64,000 nucleotides of DNA from Lepiota brunneoincarnata (lineage: Eukaryota; Basidiomycota; Agaricomycetes; Agaricales; Agaricaceae): contig JAEBUN010000002.1 of the NCBI GenBank assembly GCA_023014365.1, positions 1,302,001 through 1,366,000 of the forward strand, in the 5' to 3' direction. Within the stretch, counting starts at the first letter, position 1, and each line of letters begins with the position of its first letter. Below, in pieces: positions 49,227 through 62,793 of the stretch. Under the pieces are notes generated by a model, which was not told the DNA's origin, ran no database searches, and saw only the letters and a list, made by a program, of their open reading frames with translations. A program made the position numbers and the translations under genes.

Positions 49227-50765
49227 CTACAGAGATTTTAAATCAAAGTCACTGCCTCTTGTGCGCCCGCTGTTGTACCTCTTCGCCGACTCTCTAAACT
49301 CACGGGGTGGTGGAAACTCGGTCACTGGAAATGTGTGTGCACCAGAACTGGGCGGCGGTGAAGGAACTATAGAATAAATAGCATCAGAGTCATATTTCCA
49401 GTATTTTCAGATGATTCTACTTACTCTTTCGGCTTGAGGCAAAATGCCCATTCCTCTGCGGTGGTGGAATTGCCACTGCTGGAGTTACACGTCGAACGGG
49501 GGGAGGTGCTAGTCCGGATCCTCCTGACGGGCTCGATGTCCTTGGAGGTGGGAGTATTGTGGGCCTCTCGGGGGCTGCGGGAACTGCTCGAGGAGGCGGA
49601 GTCGGAGTGGACCTTGGGGGTAGTGGTGTACCGCGCGAAGGCGATTCTGGTGAGCTCGAACGACGAGGTGCTGGAGATGGAGCTTCAGACAACTCTCGAA
49701 CCCTTGGTGGTGGTGCGGGAGGGCCACTCAATGGCTTACGCGCTGGTGGGGGCGGAGGGACAAATTTTGAGGGAGGAGATGATGCCATACTTGAAGGCCG
49801 GGGAGGGGGTGGTGGCGCAGTCCTACCAGGCACACTAGACCGTCCGGGGGAGTGCACAGATTTGGTGCTCGCAGGGGGGATTGCAGGAACTGGCCGAGAA
49901 ATGGGTGATGCCCTAGCCGATGATTCACTTATCGGAGATTCGCTCCTGGGTGGTGGTGGCGGTCTAGCTGGTGTGGCTGGTGGAGTTGAATTGCGCACCG
50001 GAGGAGCACGAGGTGGAGGAGGAGGTGCTAGGCCTCTCGCGGGAGGTGAAGGAACAACCCGCCCAGGGAAGTTTGGAACACGCCGGGAAGGAAGGTTGGG
50101 AGGCTTGGCAGGCGATTCCGGCTCCGAGGGTAAATCCCTAGGTGGAGGGGGAGGCCGAGACGGTGCAAGTGAGGCTACAGGGCGGGGAGGTGCAGGAGGT
50201 GGTACGGCTCTCGCTACAGCCGCAGCTGGAGCGGGTGGTGGAATTGCGGCGTTTGGTATAGTTCTGGGGGGCGCTGAAGGGGGTGCTGTGGGTGCTGGAA
50301 CAACTCGGACAGGAGCCGGGGGTGGAATGGCCCTGGCTGGTGCAGGTGAAGGCACTGGCCGAGGTGGTTTCGCGATAGGTGCCGCTCCATCTTCATCTTC
50401 GTATTGTGGTTTTCTGGTTTTGGGTATTGCTGGAGGCTTTCCTAAGGGTGGAGGTTTTGCTGAGTCCGACGTCGTCAGTTATAGATCAATGAAAGTATGC
50501 CCGAGTTGCGTCTACCTTGATTATTTTGTCCGGCTGGTTTCAACTTGGGCATACCCCCCGCGAAGAGAGCACCAAGCTGAGGAGGTCCCCCGGATCCTGC
50601 GCTCCTACCTGCGCCACCGCCAACAGTCGGTGCAGATGCGAGACCAGGACCCTTTCCCCCGCCCCCTCTACCAGAATCTAACGCTGGGGCACTACGATCA
50701 TTAGTTACTGCCTTCTTGAGTGACTTTCCCGACTGAATCTGTTTTAAGAGCTCTGCAGACGCCAT
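49227..50765 (-). CDS. Verprolin/WIP-type actin regulator
   Basis: Proline-rich actin-patch protein that partners WASP/Las17 in endocytosis and polarity. The first exon (ATG at 50763-50765) carries a WH2 actin-binding motif, ELLKQIQSGKSLKKAV, with the LKKA-type core. A Gly-rich exon follows (SGRGGGGKGPGL, GGAGRSAGSGG). The large central exon (about 50380-49420) is almost half proline, with many PPPPPR and APPPPR blocks that fit SH3 and profilin partners. The last exon encodes SGAHTFPVTEFPPPREF and SGRTRGSDFDLKSL; FPPPREF matches the WASP-binding end of WIP proteins. Stop TAG at 49227-49229. The extreme composition creates long false Gly-rich frames on the other strand. A second WH2 motif is not evident. 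Confidence 0.85.
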
Positions 50766-51027
50766 ATTCAAGATGAGGAGAAAGAGGAGGTCGAGTGAGT
50801 GCAGCCGACCTCTTTTAGCCCACGTGAAGCCTTACACAGCCCCATATTTGTCAACCTTCAGTCCCGCAATCTGATCGCGGTGCAAGGAAGAATCAAACTG
50901 GTTACAAGAGTTCAGGGCAATAAAACAGCGACCATTACAGTAGTATGTATCAAAGACAAAAGACGTGTGCAATTACTTAAAAACATGCCACAGTCATTTC
51001 TCGAGAGGAGTAATCTGAACCATGGGA

Positions 51028-51853
51028 TCAGTAGGGCTTGTGACGATTCTTCTTCAACTCTTGCTCAAGCTGTTTTGCCTTGCGGTGACCAATCTCCACA
51101 GGACGAATGGCTGTGTTATCGGCCTTCTTTAGTTTGACAGGTCGATTACCAACATATTTACCTAGTGAAAAAGGATGAATTTTGGAGCGGACCACTGAAG
51201 AAGATAATCTTGCCATCCATTTCTTTCCATGCTCGCAAGAAGTCCTCAGGATCCGAGAACGCGACAAACCCATATTTAGCCTGAAGAGAGTATTGAAGTT
51301 CGAGTTCAGGCGGTTGTTGACCAGGACTCACCTTTCCACTAAGTCGGTCCCGGATTACACGCGCTTTCTGGAAAGAGGTATACTTGTTGAATGCATTGGC
51401 CAGCACATCATCAGAGACATCATTGCTGAGGTCGCCAACGAACAAACGGAACCACGCTACCCATACAAAATGAGGAAATCGGGAAAGTCAACGGAAAAGG
51501 AGAAGCAACATACAAGGATTCCACTCCAAGAGGGTCTGGTCTTCCCAAATCTTGCCACCCCCTTTCCGCAAAACCGTCACTCGCTTCCCCCCCTTTGCCA
51601 GCTTCCCACCAGCCCCGCCCCGCTTATCGATGGCTGCTCCTGGTACATAAACACTTTGTTGGGCCACGATACCAACATCATATTCATATGCATTAGCAGG
51701 AACAGGTGCGGGTTGGGATGATGTGGAAGCAGTTCCGGGAAGGGGGAAGGATGATGCCGGCGTTTGATAAGACTTGTAATAGTTATTCACATCATAACTC
51801 GACTGCTGAGGGTATCCATAGGAGTTATAGGACTGGTTGGAATAAGGGTCCAT
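51028..51853 (-). CDS. RBM42-like RNA-binding protein
   Basis: Single-RRM protein of the RBM42 family, linked in animals to hnRNP K, splicing and stress granules. The N-terminal half is low complexity (MDPYSNQSYNSYGYPQQSS), then a basic patch (KLAKGGKRVTVLRKGGGK) and the family hallmark WEDQTLLEWNPSWFRLFVGD, joined across an intron. The RRM shows RNP2 LFVGDL, then NDVSDDVLANAFNKYTSF, and RNP1 YGFVAFSD. It closes with YVGNRPVKLKKADNT and a lysine-rich end, KQLEQELKKNRHKPY, stop at 51028-51030. About 230 residues, shorter than the animal protein, which has a longer N-terminus. It is divergent from RPL5. Confidence 0.88.
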
Positions 51854-52227
51854 GGATATCGACTTTTTTATATGTCAAAAAAGTGGATATACGTACGGCA
51901 GCGACGGCGGCAGCAGTAACGACGTGAAAGATGGTGGTAGGTGGAAGATATGCACTGTTGGTGCGTGCCAATGATTCCGAGCTTGTTATATAAGCTTCCT
52001 AATTTGGGAACCCCACAAAGGCTGCAATTTTGTGTCTCCTCACCGTCAACGCCAACAACCCGCCCCCTTTCAAGGTACGGCAGTTCACCACATCATGCCA
52101 CGCAGCGAGTGCGATATCATACGATCTATGGATCTTGAAATCGAGAGGAGATTCGGTGCTGTTCAGATGGATCCCGCTGCTGGCCTTTGGATGATCATAC
52201 CAATTCTCATCTGGTTTCCTTCAATAG
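51854..52227. promoter_or_regulatory. Shared 374-bp upstream region of RBM42 and RPL5
   Basis: Contains the RPL5 promoter. It shows a CGG/CAG-rich patch near 51898-51915 and a long unstructured remainder. No recognised ribosomal-protein promoter element was found. Confidence 0.45.
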
Positions 52228-53360
52228 ATGCCCTTTGTCAAAAAAGTCAAGTCAGACGCTTACTTCTCGAGATTCCAAGTCAAGTATCGCAGAAGAAGGG
52301 AAGGAAAGACTGACTGTGAGTTTTAACACCACTTTCCTCCATCCTCCCATATTCTGACGTCTGGAAGACTACGCAAGGAAACGTCTCGTGACCCAGGCAA
52401 AGAACAAGTAGTATGTTATCGGGGAACTTGGAATGAGAAGGAGCACTTCTAATTGTTCTACGCAGCAATGCTCCCAAGTATCGCTTTGTAGTTCGCTTTT
52501 CCAACAAGGAAATCACCGTCCAGATCGTCTACGCCCGTCTCCAGGGTGACTTTATTCTCACCGCAGCTCGCTCACGAGAGCTTCCCCGGTATGGCATCAA
52601 GCACGGTTTGACTAACTGGGCTGCCGGTATGCCTAGTCTTTTTACCACACCAGATCGAGAAGCTGAGGTTATACGCCAGCCTATGCTACAGGTCTTCTGG
52701 TTGCTCGCCGTGCACTGACAAAACTTGGGCTCGCTGATCAATACGAGGGCGTTACCGAACCTGACGGCACCCTCAAGCTCACTGAAGCCATTGCAGAAGA
52801 GGGTGCTCCCCGTCCCTTCAAGGCCTTTCTCGATGTCGGTCTGAGGCGTACTTCGACCGGTTCTCGCGTCTTTGGCGCCCTCAAAGGTGCTAGCGATGGT
52901 GGTATCTACATTCCCCACAACGAGAAGCGCTTCCCTGGTTACGATCCAGAGACCAAGCAATTGGACCCTGAGGTCCTAAAGAAATACATCTTTGGTGGTC
53001 ACGTTGCCGAGTACATGGAGAGCTTAGAAGAAGAAGACGATGAGAGGTTTGTGATTCCTAGTTTGTTCGAATCTGGCAACGTCTCAATATTAGGCGAAAA
53101 GGTTCAAGAAGCAGTTCTCAAAATACCTCGCCGACGGTATCGGCTCGGATGATATTGAGGAGATCTACACCAACGCTCATGCCGCTATCCGTGAGACCCC
53201 CGAGTTCAAGCCCACAGAAAAGGCGAAGGACTGGAAGGCGGAGAGCTTGAAGTACAACGTTCCCAAGCTTACTCTTGCAGAGCGCCGGGCTCGTATTGCT
53301 GAGAAGATCGAGAAGTTCAAAGCTGGTGAATTCGACAAGGATGAGGAGGACGATGAGTAG
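52228..53360 (+). CDS. RPL5: 60S ribosomal protein L5 (uL18)
   Basis: Large-subunit protein that carries 5S rRNA into the ribosome. The first exon from ATG at 52228 reads [20 protein letters not shown] and ends RRRREGKT. Introns follow in the typical ribosomal-protein pattern, giving [100 protein letters not shown] and [20 protein letters not shown]. After an intron within [17 protein letters not shown] the C-terminal helices ([33 protein letters not shown]) lead to an acidic end, TAG at 53358-53360. About 295 residues, normal length. Convergent with MED17. Confidence 0.96.
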
Positions 53361-53527
53361 ATACATTCATTTCCTGGTTGTTCTGTATCCACCTCCAACC
53401 CTGCTGCTATATCCTCATGATCACGTTCTTCCGTACTCACCCAACATTTAACTGTCCTTTCACTTCTCCACAACACTCACTGCGAGAGACTCACGGCATC
53501 AAAAGCCCTAAAGATACACAACTTTTA

Positions 53528-55883
53528 TTAGAGTCCAATATTTGCCTGCCTGACCGCATTTTCGATGAGATATTCGGCCCATTCCAGGAACTTGGTTTCT
53601 CCGTAGTCTCTTGGTGGATAACGGTACGATTTTCCCTGCTTTCCTGTCGAGCGTCCGAGGAAGTAAGCGGTACAGTGAATCAAATAGTTGGTCCTATAAG
53701 TGACACGGAAATTCCTTAACTTTCTTCAATCTGAGTGGACATGGACAAGGTGTGAACAAGACATACAAGACGCAGCCTTCCCAGCGGCCAACGCAGCGGT
53801 CTAGGTCGATAAACCAGGTTCCACTGATACTTTCCGAAAGGCTCTTCCCGAGGTCGCAAACACGCTTGAGCAAACACTGTTCAACTTCGTCCATTAAGAG
53901 TTGGCAGAGTTGGGGGACGGATGAAATTGTTAGCGTTGATTGAGAAAGATGTGCAACCAGTGTTGATGGCGAAACAAAAGTCAAGCGAATGGTATGCCTG
54001 GTTTCGTAAGTAGGTTTTTGAGCAAGAGGAGGTATGAGCAGACCTATCATATACACGAAATACTATCTCGCCTCCTACTGTCAAACTCGACCCCGGGTCC
54101 AACAACCTGATCAACTCTTTCCCTGTCGCGCCCACGGAATTTACGAGAAGAGTCGCCGGAATTCCCGCAGTCTGCATGGCCTGAAATACCTGTACGACTT
54201 CTTTCTGGACACGATGCAGGAAAACTTGGTATTGAAGGAGATCGATGATGGGTTGGAGAACTGGATGTTTTGAGTTTGACTTATTATCTGAGAGGGTTTG
54301 TGCCTGTGGTACTACTACCGGCACCGTGGCCGGCCCAGCAGGGTCCAGACGCTCAGCCTTCAGCTGGGCGTGTCGACGCAAAAGGAGGATATGAAGGCCG
54401 TGGTATATGAGGTCACACATGTCACTCCGGTCTCCACTGAAAGGCCCTTCTTGCGCAAGGGAGTCTATATCGTCTACCTAAAAGTGAGCTGAGGATGAGA
54501 ATTCGAGGATCGCTTATTGATTGACATACGAGCTCGATCTGAAGTTCAAGCCCTTGAGCAGCATCAATTACGATCAGCCGTTCAGACACTCGTGCTGACG
54601 CAGTTGGAAGGGTGCCAGCTTCTTGGACAAGAATGGAGAAAATCTCTTGTTCAACGATTTCACGTTGGGCTGCTCGCAAAGCCCCGTTTAGGTTTTTCTC
54701 GTCGTCCAGGGGAATGGTGTTTGACGTAGTCCAAGTAGCGCCGGTTTCATTCCTTGTGGTAATGCTGACATGCAAGCGGGTCATGCGGCGGTGAGGAAAT
54801 ATCATATCGAAGGACGCCCCGGAGTATGTGGCTAGTCGACCGATAGCACGACGGCGAAACTGGGCGGGAGCTTGGCTAACGTTAGATCGAGCTTCATGCA
54901 GTGGATGGCGCCGTATACTGACATTCTTCCAGGCCATATGATATAAGGAAGTCTTTCGAAGTCTTATCCGCCCCTTTTCCAGTCGCTGAGCCGAGCGGAA
55001 GCGGTGCAGGAACAAGTCCCCAGTTGTTTCTGCGAATTTTGAGGGCATCGACCCAATATTTTTCTCCTGCAAGCCTAGTGCGTTCCATGCTCTCAGCAGA
55101 TGCCTTGAACAAACCAGCAGCATGTCTGAGAGCCTCATCTTTTCCTCCAATAGTAAGTTGGGCATTGAAGGCTTGAAGCGAAGTAATGGGAGGAGGCTTT
55201 GTGACCAAAGTACCGGAGAAATTGATATTGGAAGTGAGGGAATCCGGCTGAGACTGGGAGGATGGCTGAGATTGTAGTTGAGCCGGGGAATGGGACTGTA
55301 GTTGACTTTGAATTTTGAGTTGCGATTGGGGTTCAGTGTTGGGGGTGACCAGAAGTGCCGCAAGGACTTGTTGTGCAAGTGTCATTTCTCCAAGAGAGAC
55401 ACTGTGGGGTCATAAATGCTAGAATCACAGCCATGGTTCGATGTACTCACGCGAGGTTTTTGAGGATCTCCTCCCTCATTTCGCGCAAATCTTCAGGGGT
55501 CATCACTTTTGGTTCGTCCTCGTCCTTCCCGTCTGTCTCTTTTATGGTCGCGCCTGCGGCATTTAATGTATCATCTGGGGACTGTGAGCCATCTGAAATA
55601 AAGGTATTGCCTGATGATATTCTGTCAAAAAAATCCGGGCCACGCTCTTGGAAGATCCTTCGTAAGTTGAGTTCAAGTCTCGCGGAGGGATTTTCCTTCC
55701 TGTGATTTTCAATCGGTTGCTTGAAGCGGGAGGCTATTCCAAGACTGGCAAACCTTACGTTTCGTAAATATATTCGCCCTCTGGTGTAATATCTTCAACG
55801 GCTGGGATATGACTGCCATGGTCATCTTTGTACGGCCGTTCTAGCGACAGCTTAACCTGTTTCCAGGGTGGCTCTGTGTCCAT
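53528..55883 (-). CDS. MED17: Mediator complex subunit 17
   Basis: Head-module scaffold of Mediator (yeast Srb4), which links activators to RNA polymerase II. ATG at 55881-55883 begins MDTEPPWKQVKLSLERPYKD; the next motif, DITPEGEYIYET, is spliced to KENPSARLELNLRRIFQERG. Later exons carry DLREMREEILKNL, a Gln/Ser-rich stretch, and the core signature AGLFKASAESMERTRLAGEK, YWVDALKIRRNNWGLVPAPL, then ISYGLEE spliced to SPAQFRRRAIGRLA. The C-terminal part includes IFSILVQEAGTLPTASARVS, LQYQVFLHRVQKEVVQVF, GTWFIDLDRCVGRWEGCVL and a last exon with YFLGRSTGKQGKSY and WAEYLIENAV, stop at 53528-53530. About 610 residues. Divergent from the Zn2Cys6 gene and convergent with RPL5. Confidence 0.9.
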
Positions 55884-56082
55884 GTGGCAGGCTTCTTGTT
55901 GCTTTGTTGACGGTGGACAGGTGGCGGGCAGGACTTTGTTTGTCCCGGATCATCAGGACGCCAACTGGCGTCAGACCACACTTGGCAAAGCTGCCACCCA
56001 ACTCAACCGAGTCAACAACGCTTAAGTAACGACCTCTGCATCTTATCACATTGTTCCTGCACACAGCTGCTCTGCTCCGTCG
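55884..56082. promoter_or_regulatory. Shared 199-bp upstream region of MED17 and the Zn2Cys6 gene
   Basis: Lies between the MED17 ATG (minus strand) and the first possible ATG of the regulator. It may include an unrecognised first exon of the latter. Confidence 0.3.
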
Positions 56083-59007
56083 ATGCTGACGGAAAGGCCT
56101 ACAGACTATCCTTCCAACTGTCCCTGTCCCTGCTAAGCGGAAGAAATACGAGGATGACGGTGCACAGACTACCAAAAAGCAGCGGACGAGAGTGAGGTAG
56201 GGAGATACTCTCTGCAAGCCACCTGTGTCTGAAAAGCCCTAGCTTTTCTTGCGGGGAGTGTCACCGTAGAAAACAAAAGGTGTGTTGCCTCTGGGGGTCT
56301 GACAAAGGAGCTAATTGGTCCTGTAGTGTGATCGCCAGATACCTTGTTCTCATGTCAGTGGACTATAACCGTCTCAAGGGCACTAACTCAGAATCTACCA
56401 GTGCGTTGCACGCAGAGTCCCGGAGCTCTGTAAAGCGTACACCCCGGGGAAGGCTGACCACGATCTTAATGCTCGCATTGCCAGGCTCGAGCAAATCATT
56501 GAAGCAGCCTTACCACACTTGTGGTCAGGTATTGGTGCTAGCAACGATTCGAATGCAACGACACAACGGCCTCGCTCCCCTTCCGTGGCTGAAGATGACA
56601 ACCGCTCGCAGCCAGACGAGCAGGATCCTAGTGGAGGGACATTTCAGAGCGGCAAATGGTACGGAAACAGCGCGTCTGGCAGCGTGGCCCCAGGGTCTGT
56701 CCTTGAACAGGTAATCTACTTTATTTTCTTCTTTCGGAGGTGATTCACCATACAACTATTGCACCGCAGCTGCAACATGTCCCCAGTTTGGCAGACCCCA
56801 ACGGCCTGGTCAATGGTCCAGACTCTGGAAGCTATGGTACAGGGACTAATGGACAATCATCGGCAGCGTCAAAGCCGCAAATTGAGGCCATCGAGGATGA
56901 TCTTGAGCCTTCCGCTGCCGATAATCTCAAGTCTTTGGTTCAAGAATGCGGGGTCTCACCACATAAAATATCCGAACTCCTCCAAGAGCTGCCACCTCAA
57001 AGATTCTCTGACGCTCTTATAAATTATTACTTTACTTCCATGTGAGTGTCACACAGTGGCCAACCGGCATACATGTACGCTAACATCTCTCGTCGATAGC
57101 AACTGGACTCGCTATCCGGTGTCAGAACGAGATTTTCGTACTGCTTATGCGTCCGTGTGCGCTCACGGCCGAGACGGGATTGGAGCCACCAATCCCAATG
57201 ATGTTCGGTTTCTGCCTCTATTGTTTGTCGTTCTGGCCATTTCGGTGCGCCTTGCCCCCGAGCAAATTGCGGGCGATGCCCGAAATCGGCGAATTACTTC
57301 ATTGAGATACTATTGGTCTTGTAAGCCCCTCTTGATTTGTAAGGAAGTGGACCTAACGAGGCTTGTAGCTCGGCGGTCTTTGTTGATCGCAGCTGCAATA
57401 CAGCCTGATTCTCTAGACATTGTTCTTACCAGATTGCTGGTAAGAGGTTACGTCTATATTTTTTTTGCTGATTTTCTAACATAGTACTTCAGAGTGCAAG
57501 GTTCCTCACATTTGACCGTCGAATAACAGAGTGCTGGAGTCAGCTCGGCGCCGCCGTTAGGACGGCCCAGGCTTTAGGTTTGCATCGAGACGGGTCAACT
57601 ATGGTAAACAGCTATCTGTGTCCACATGGTCAACGTCTTAGATTATACATAATAGGGCATGGATCCCCCTCGTGTTGAATACCGACGACGAATATGGTAA
57701 CCAATTTTTGCTAACCTCCTGGTGTTTACCCATTTACCATTGTTTCTCTTTCAGGTCATACCTGTACCACGCTGACCGTTCGTATGCTCTGGTCCTGGGC
57801 AGACCCAATTCAATTCAAGATGATTATACCTCAACCAAAATCCCATCCAACATCGATGACGAATCGACAGCTACATCCACCTATGAATCCCCGCCACTAT
57901 CTACTCCGACTCCAATGACTTTTGTCATATTACGTCACCAACTCGCCTCGCTTCATTGGGCGTATTGTGCACCATTTCCAACAAGTCAGGGAAAAAAGTC
58001 ATTACTCTGAGGCTGTCGCCCTCGACGACGAGTTGCTCAGGTTCATCTCGAATCTTCCTCCTCACTACGGTCTCAATCCCGACACCGGCCTCGATAAAAC
58101 ACACCAGTACATTCCCATTCACAGGTTTTTGCTGATTACAGAGATTCTGTTTGTCAGAATCAGCTTACATCGGCCCTATCTTCTCCGGCGTCTCAAATCA
58201 GAACGGTATGCCCGTTCCCGGCTGGCGTGTTTTGAGTCAGCCATCAAAGACTACGAAGTACGACAAGTGTTTAGAGAAGGCGTATCCAAGGATACTCGGG
58301 ATTCATTGAGCAATGCGTACCGCGAGTTTCAGACAGCAATGATCAGCGGTATCTACTTCATTCTAGAACCCAAAGGGAGATACTCAGACAGAATGCACGC
58401 CATTCTCGATGGCTTCATGAAGGACCACGAGGGAATGCACGAAATTGATGAAACTACTCGTCGCGAGTTAAAGACGATAGAGTTCCTCAAGGCCAAGGCA
58501 TCCCAAGTCGAGTCTCTTGCGGAAGCGCGTCGGTCGGCCCTCGGAGATCAGAGCAAGCCAGAGCAACAAGCTCAACTCTTACTCAGTCTCCAAAGACCAG
58601 TATCAACCAAGACCTTTCCATCATTGCTCAATCTTAATATGAAAGATCCTACCCCTCAATCGCCTTCACTCGCCTTCACAAACCAGAATCATATGAGCCA
58701 ATCGCCTACTTTCCAACGCTTGCAGTCACAAGATTTTGCAAACTCCCCGACTTCCAGTAGTCCTCTTGGTGAAGAAGAAACCGCCGCTCAGTCCTTGCTG
58801 GATCATTGGTGCAACACTGTCAGCAACGCGCCGATCGATGTGTCAACCGGCGCGATGTCATGGGGTGGGACAGGAAGTGATTTTCCCGCCTGGCTGGGGA
58901 CCACAAACACCACTGTAGCGCCAGATCCACGCTTGCTTACTGGATTGGATGGATCGGACTGGAATTATTGGGAGACTTTGGTTAATCAGATTCAACGCGC
59001 GCCCTAG
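56083..59007 (+). CDS. Zn(II)2Cys6 fungal transcription factor
   Basis: Fungal-specific DNA-binding regulator. After a basic lead (VPVPAKRKKYEDDG, TTKKQRTRV), the binuclear zinc cluster is built from three exons: SCGECHRRKQK, then CDRQIPCSH, then CVARRVPELC, giving six cysteines spaced C-x2-C-x6-C-x5-C-x2-C-x8-C. A short coiled coil (LNARIARLEQIIEAALP) follows. The middle homology region (Fungal_trans) includes RFSDALINYYFTS, RYPVSERDFRTAYASVC, LARSLLIAAAIQP-like helices, FDRRITECWSQLGAAVRTAQ, ALGLHRDGS and MDPPRVEYRRRIWSYLYHAD. The last exon ends in a Gln/Ser/Pro-rich tail, stop TAG at 59005-59007. The 5' end is uncertain: the only nearby ATG (56083) is out of frame with the zinc cluster by one base and no intron fits. 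The target genes are unknown. Confidence 0.85.
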
Positions 59008-59328
59008 TTCTGGTAGCTCAGGATCCCGAAGCTTTTTTTATTTATTTTCCCCTTCCATGTACTCATGATCTGAAGTCTGCTGTGCGGGGTCTCAATTAAT
59101 TCGAAATCTGTAGTAATATTCGACTCCTGGGACCTAGTTTCCGTGTAGTTTTACTTATCGCGTCGCCCACAAGTCTGTGTAGACGATCACACTACCTTTC
59201 TTGGCGTGACGGGGACGGACGCCCATGTAGCGAGTCACAATTTGCCAAGGATGGTGTTGACAACGCTGTAAACACAGGTGAATGAGCAGCTGGTCTTCAT
59301 CACAGAACCATACCCTTTCGTCTTTGGT
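59008..59328. other. 321-bp spacer between the Zn2Cys6 gene and VPS24
   Basis: Contains a T-rich block (59033-59045) that probably belongs to the 3' region of the regulator, and the VPS24 promoter. Nothing else was recognised. Confidence 0.5.
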
Positions 59329-60191
59329 ATGCAAGCTATCAATCGCTTTTTGTATGGACCTACTCCAGAGGAACGAGTTCGCGCATGGCAGTCAAAACTA
59401 CGCACTGAGCAGAGACACCTTGACAGAGAGATGAGGCAGGTTGGAATTTCTGTCTATTTAACCATGCTAGGTACTTACAGTGGACCCTCAGCTGGATTTA
59501 GCTACTAGTAAGGCTCGCACAACTGTCAAGCAACTTGCGACGAAAGGAGATGTGAAGTCTGCTCGTATATTGGCAAGGGAGGTTGTAAGGAGCAACAAAC
59601 AGAAGGATCGGCTCTCCGTGAGTAAAGCGAGACTTGGCTCCATTGGCACGCAGCTCGCTCAGCAGTTAGGTGTGGCGGTTGGCTCTCGGTGGTTAATCGT
59701 TGTGACTGATGAAAATGCTTAGCTATGGCGAAAGTGACCGGGTCCTTGCAGAAGTCGACGGAAATCATGAAATTATCGAACTCGCTCATCAGACTACCCC
59801 AGATCAGTCAAACAATGCGAGAGATGAGCATGGAAATGACAAAAGTAAGTTCTGGATACCTGCACTCATGGGCAAGAGTCCAACGAGAGTCACAGGCGGG
59901 CATCCTCGAGGAGATGCTGGAGGATACTCTAGATATCGAGGATGATGAGGAGTTGGAAGAGGAGGCTGATGCCGAGGTGGACAAAGTGTTATTCGAGTTG
60001 ACGGATGGTAAATTAGGTCAGGCCGGGTCCGTCGAGACAGAGCTTCCGGTTGGTGTTCTGCACTTCATCTTCTGTACGACGCACTTAGGTAAATTTTCTT
60101 GCAGACTACTCAGGATGCATTGGAGGACGAAGAGGAAGAGAAGAACATGGAAAGGTACCGCGAGCAACTCGATGGTTTGCTCAGTAGTTGA
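59329..60191 (+). CDS. VPS24: ESCRT-III subunit Vps24/CHMP3
   Basis: Snf7-family protein that polymerises on endosomes to cut intraluminal vesicles. It begins MQAINRFLYGPTPEERVRAW (ATG at 59329). A 49-nt intron (59440-59488) joins LDREMRQ to LDLATSKARTTVKQLATKG. The core reads ARILAREVVRSNKQKDRLSV, GSIGTQLAQQLAMAKVTGSL and QKSTEIMKLSNSLIRLPQIS, then QTMREMSMEMTKAGILEEML; the VTGSLQKSTE..MREMS..KAGI..EMLEDT pattern marks CHMP3/Vps24 rather than Vps2. An acidic linker and a C-terminal MIT-interacting-like motif (MERYREQLDGLLSS) close the protein, TGA at 60189-60191. About 215 residues. Confidence 0.92.
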
Positions 60192-60476
60192 AGCCCCTTT
60201 GTACTTTACGTTCGTATTTTCTGTTTTGTGCAGTCCCTCGTTTATCCCATCCGACAAATGAGCAACCCCTTCTCAGAAGAACTCCGGCTTGGGGCGCCGC
60301 TGCGAAGGTTTTCCAGAATTAATGGCACATGCTACTTTATGGCTCATAAATCTGCGCGCCTCATCGTCCGTATCTTATCTTCGGTGTGCTCTGTCCTCAC
60401 GTGCGCGATCAACGGAAAGGCAGAATTTGATGTCGAAACTCGGGGCGGCGCGCCAGCGTTTTCGTCTCCTTCCAAA

Positions 60477-62291
<1,815 letters not shown>

Positions 62292-62793
62292 TCCATAGAC
62301 CGGATTGTGGACCGTAGAGTTTGGGATTAGATCGCGTAGTTGGTCAAGTCATCTGTGTTCCAACCCCAGCGACTAGACCTTAGTGCACCTAATAGAACCA
62401 CTTCACGTATTGGCTCATGTCGGCGGGCCATCACAACAAAAGTCGAGAAGGGGCAGAGTTGACGCCACTTGAGTAATAAATATGTGGCGATGGGGTCGTG
62501 GGAAGTGTGGCCATTCGACTTGTCCCTAGTCGAGGTTAGTGACCATCAAGTGTCCTTCATTTTCACCACCACCACCGATAAGCCTCCCGCTTGCATTCCT
62601 TCGTCCCACTCGCCCCGCAGGGCAAAGCCATCCAATACAAGCACAAACCAACTTCTAGGTGGGTCTTGGGTGGAACATGAACCGTAGCTAGTGAAACGTG
62701 CTGATACAACGTGGCCAGACAGGACTCCTTGCCAACTGAAATCTAAAATCCAAAGAAGCACTCGATTTCTCGTCTAAATACGTTACGAACGAC
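62292..62793. other. 502-bp spacer between IDH1 and the SSD1-type gene
   Basis: Holds the IDH1 3' region and the promoter and leader of the downstream gene. The pyrimidine-rich patch CACCACCACCACCG lies at about 62565-62578. Short open frames have no recognisable content. Confidence 0.5.

Noticed and set aside
49559..50704. 381-codon Gly-rich open frame on the plus strand
   Set aside because: It is the antisense shadow of the proline-rich verprolin/WIP exon: Pro codons read as Gly/Trp/Arg on the other strand.
59440..59470. 31-nt micro-intron in VPS24
   Set aside because: A 49-nt intron ending at 59488 keeps the frame and aligns better with the family (DREMRQ followed by LDLATSKARTT).
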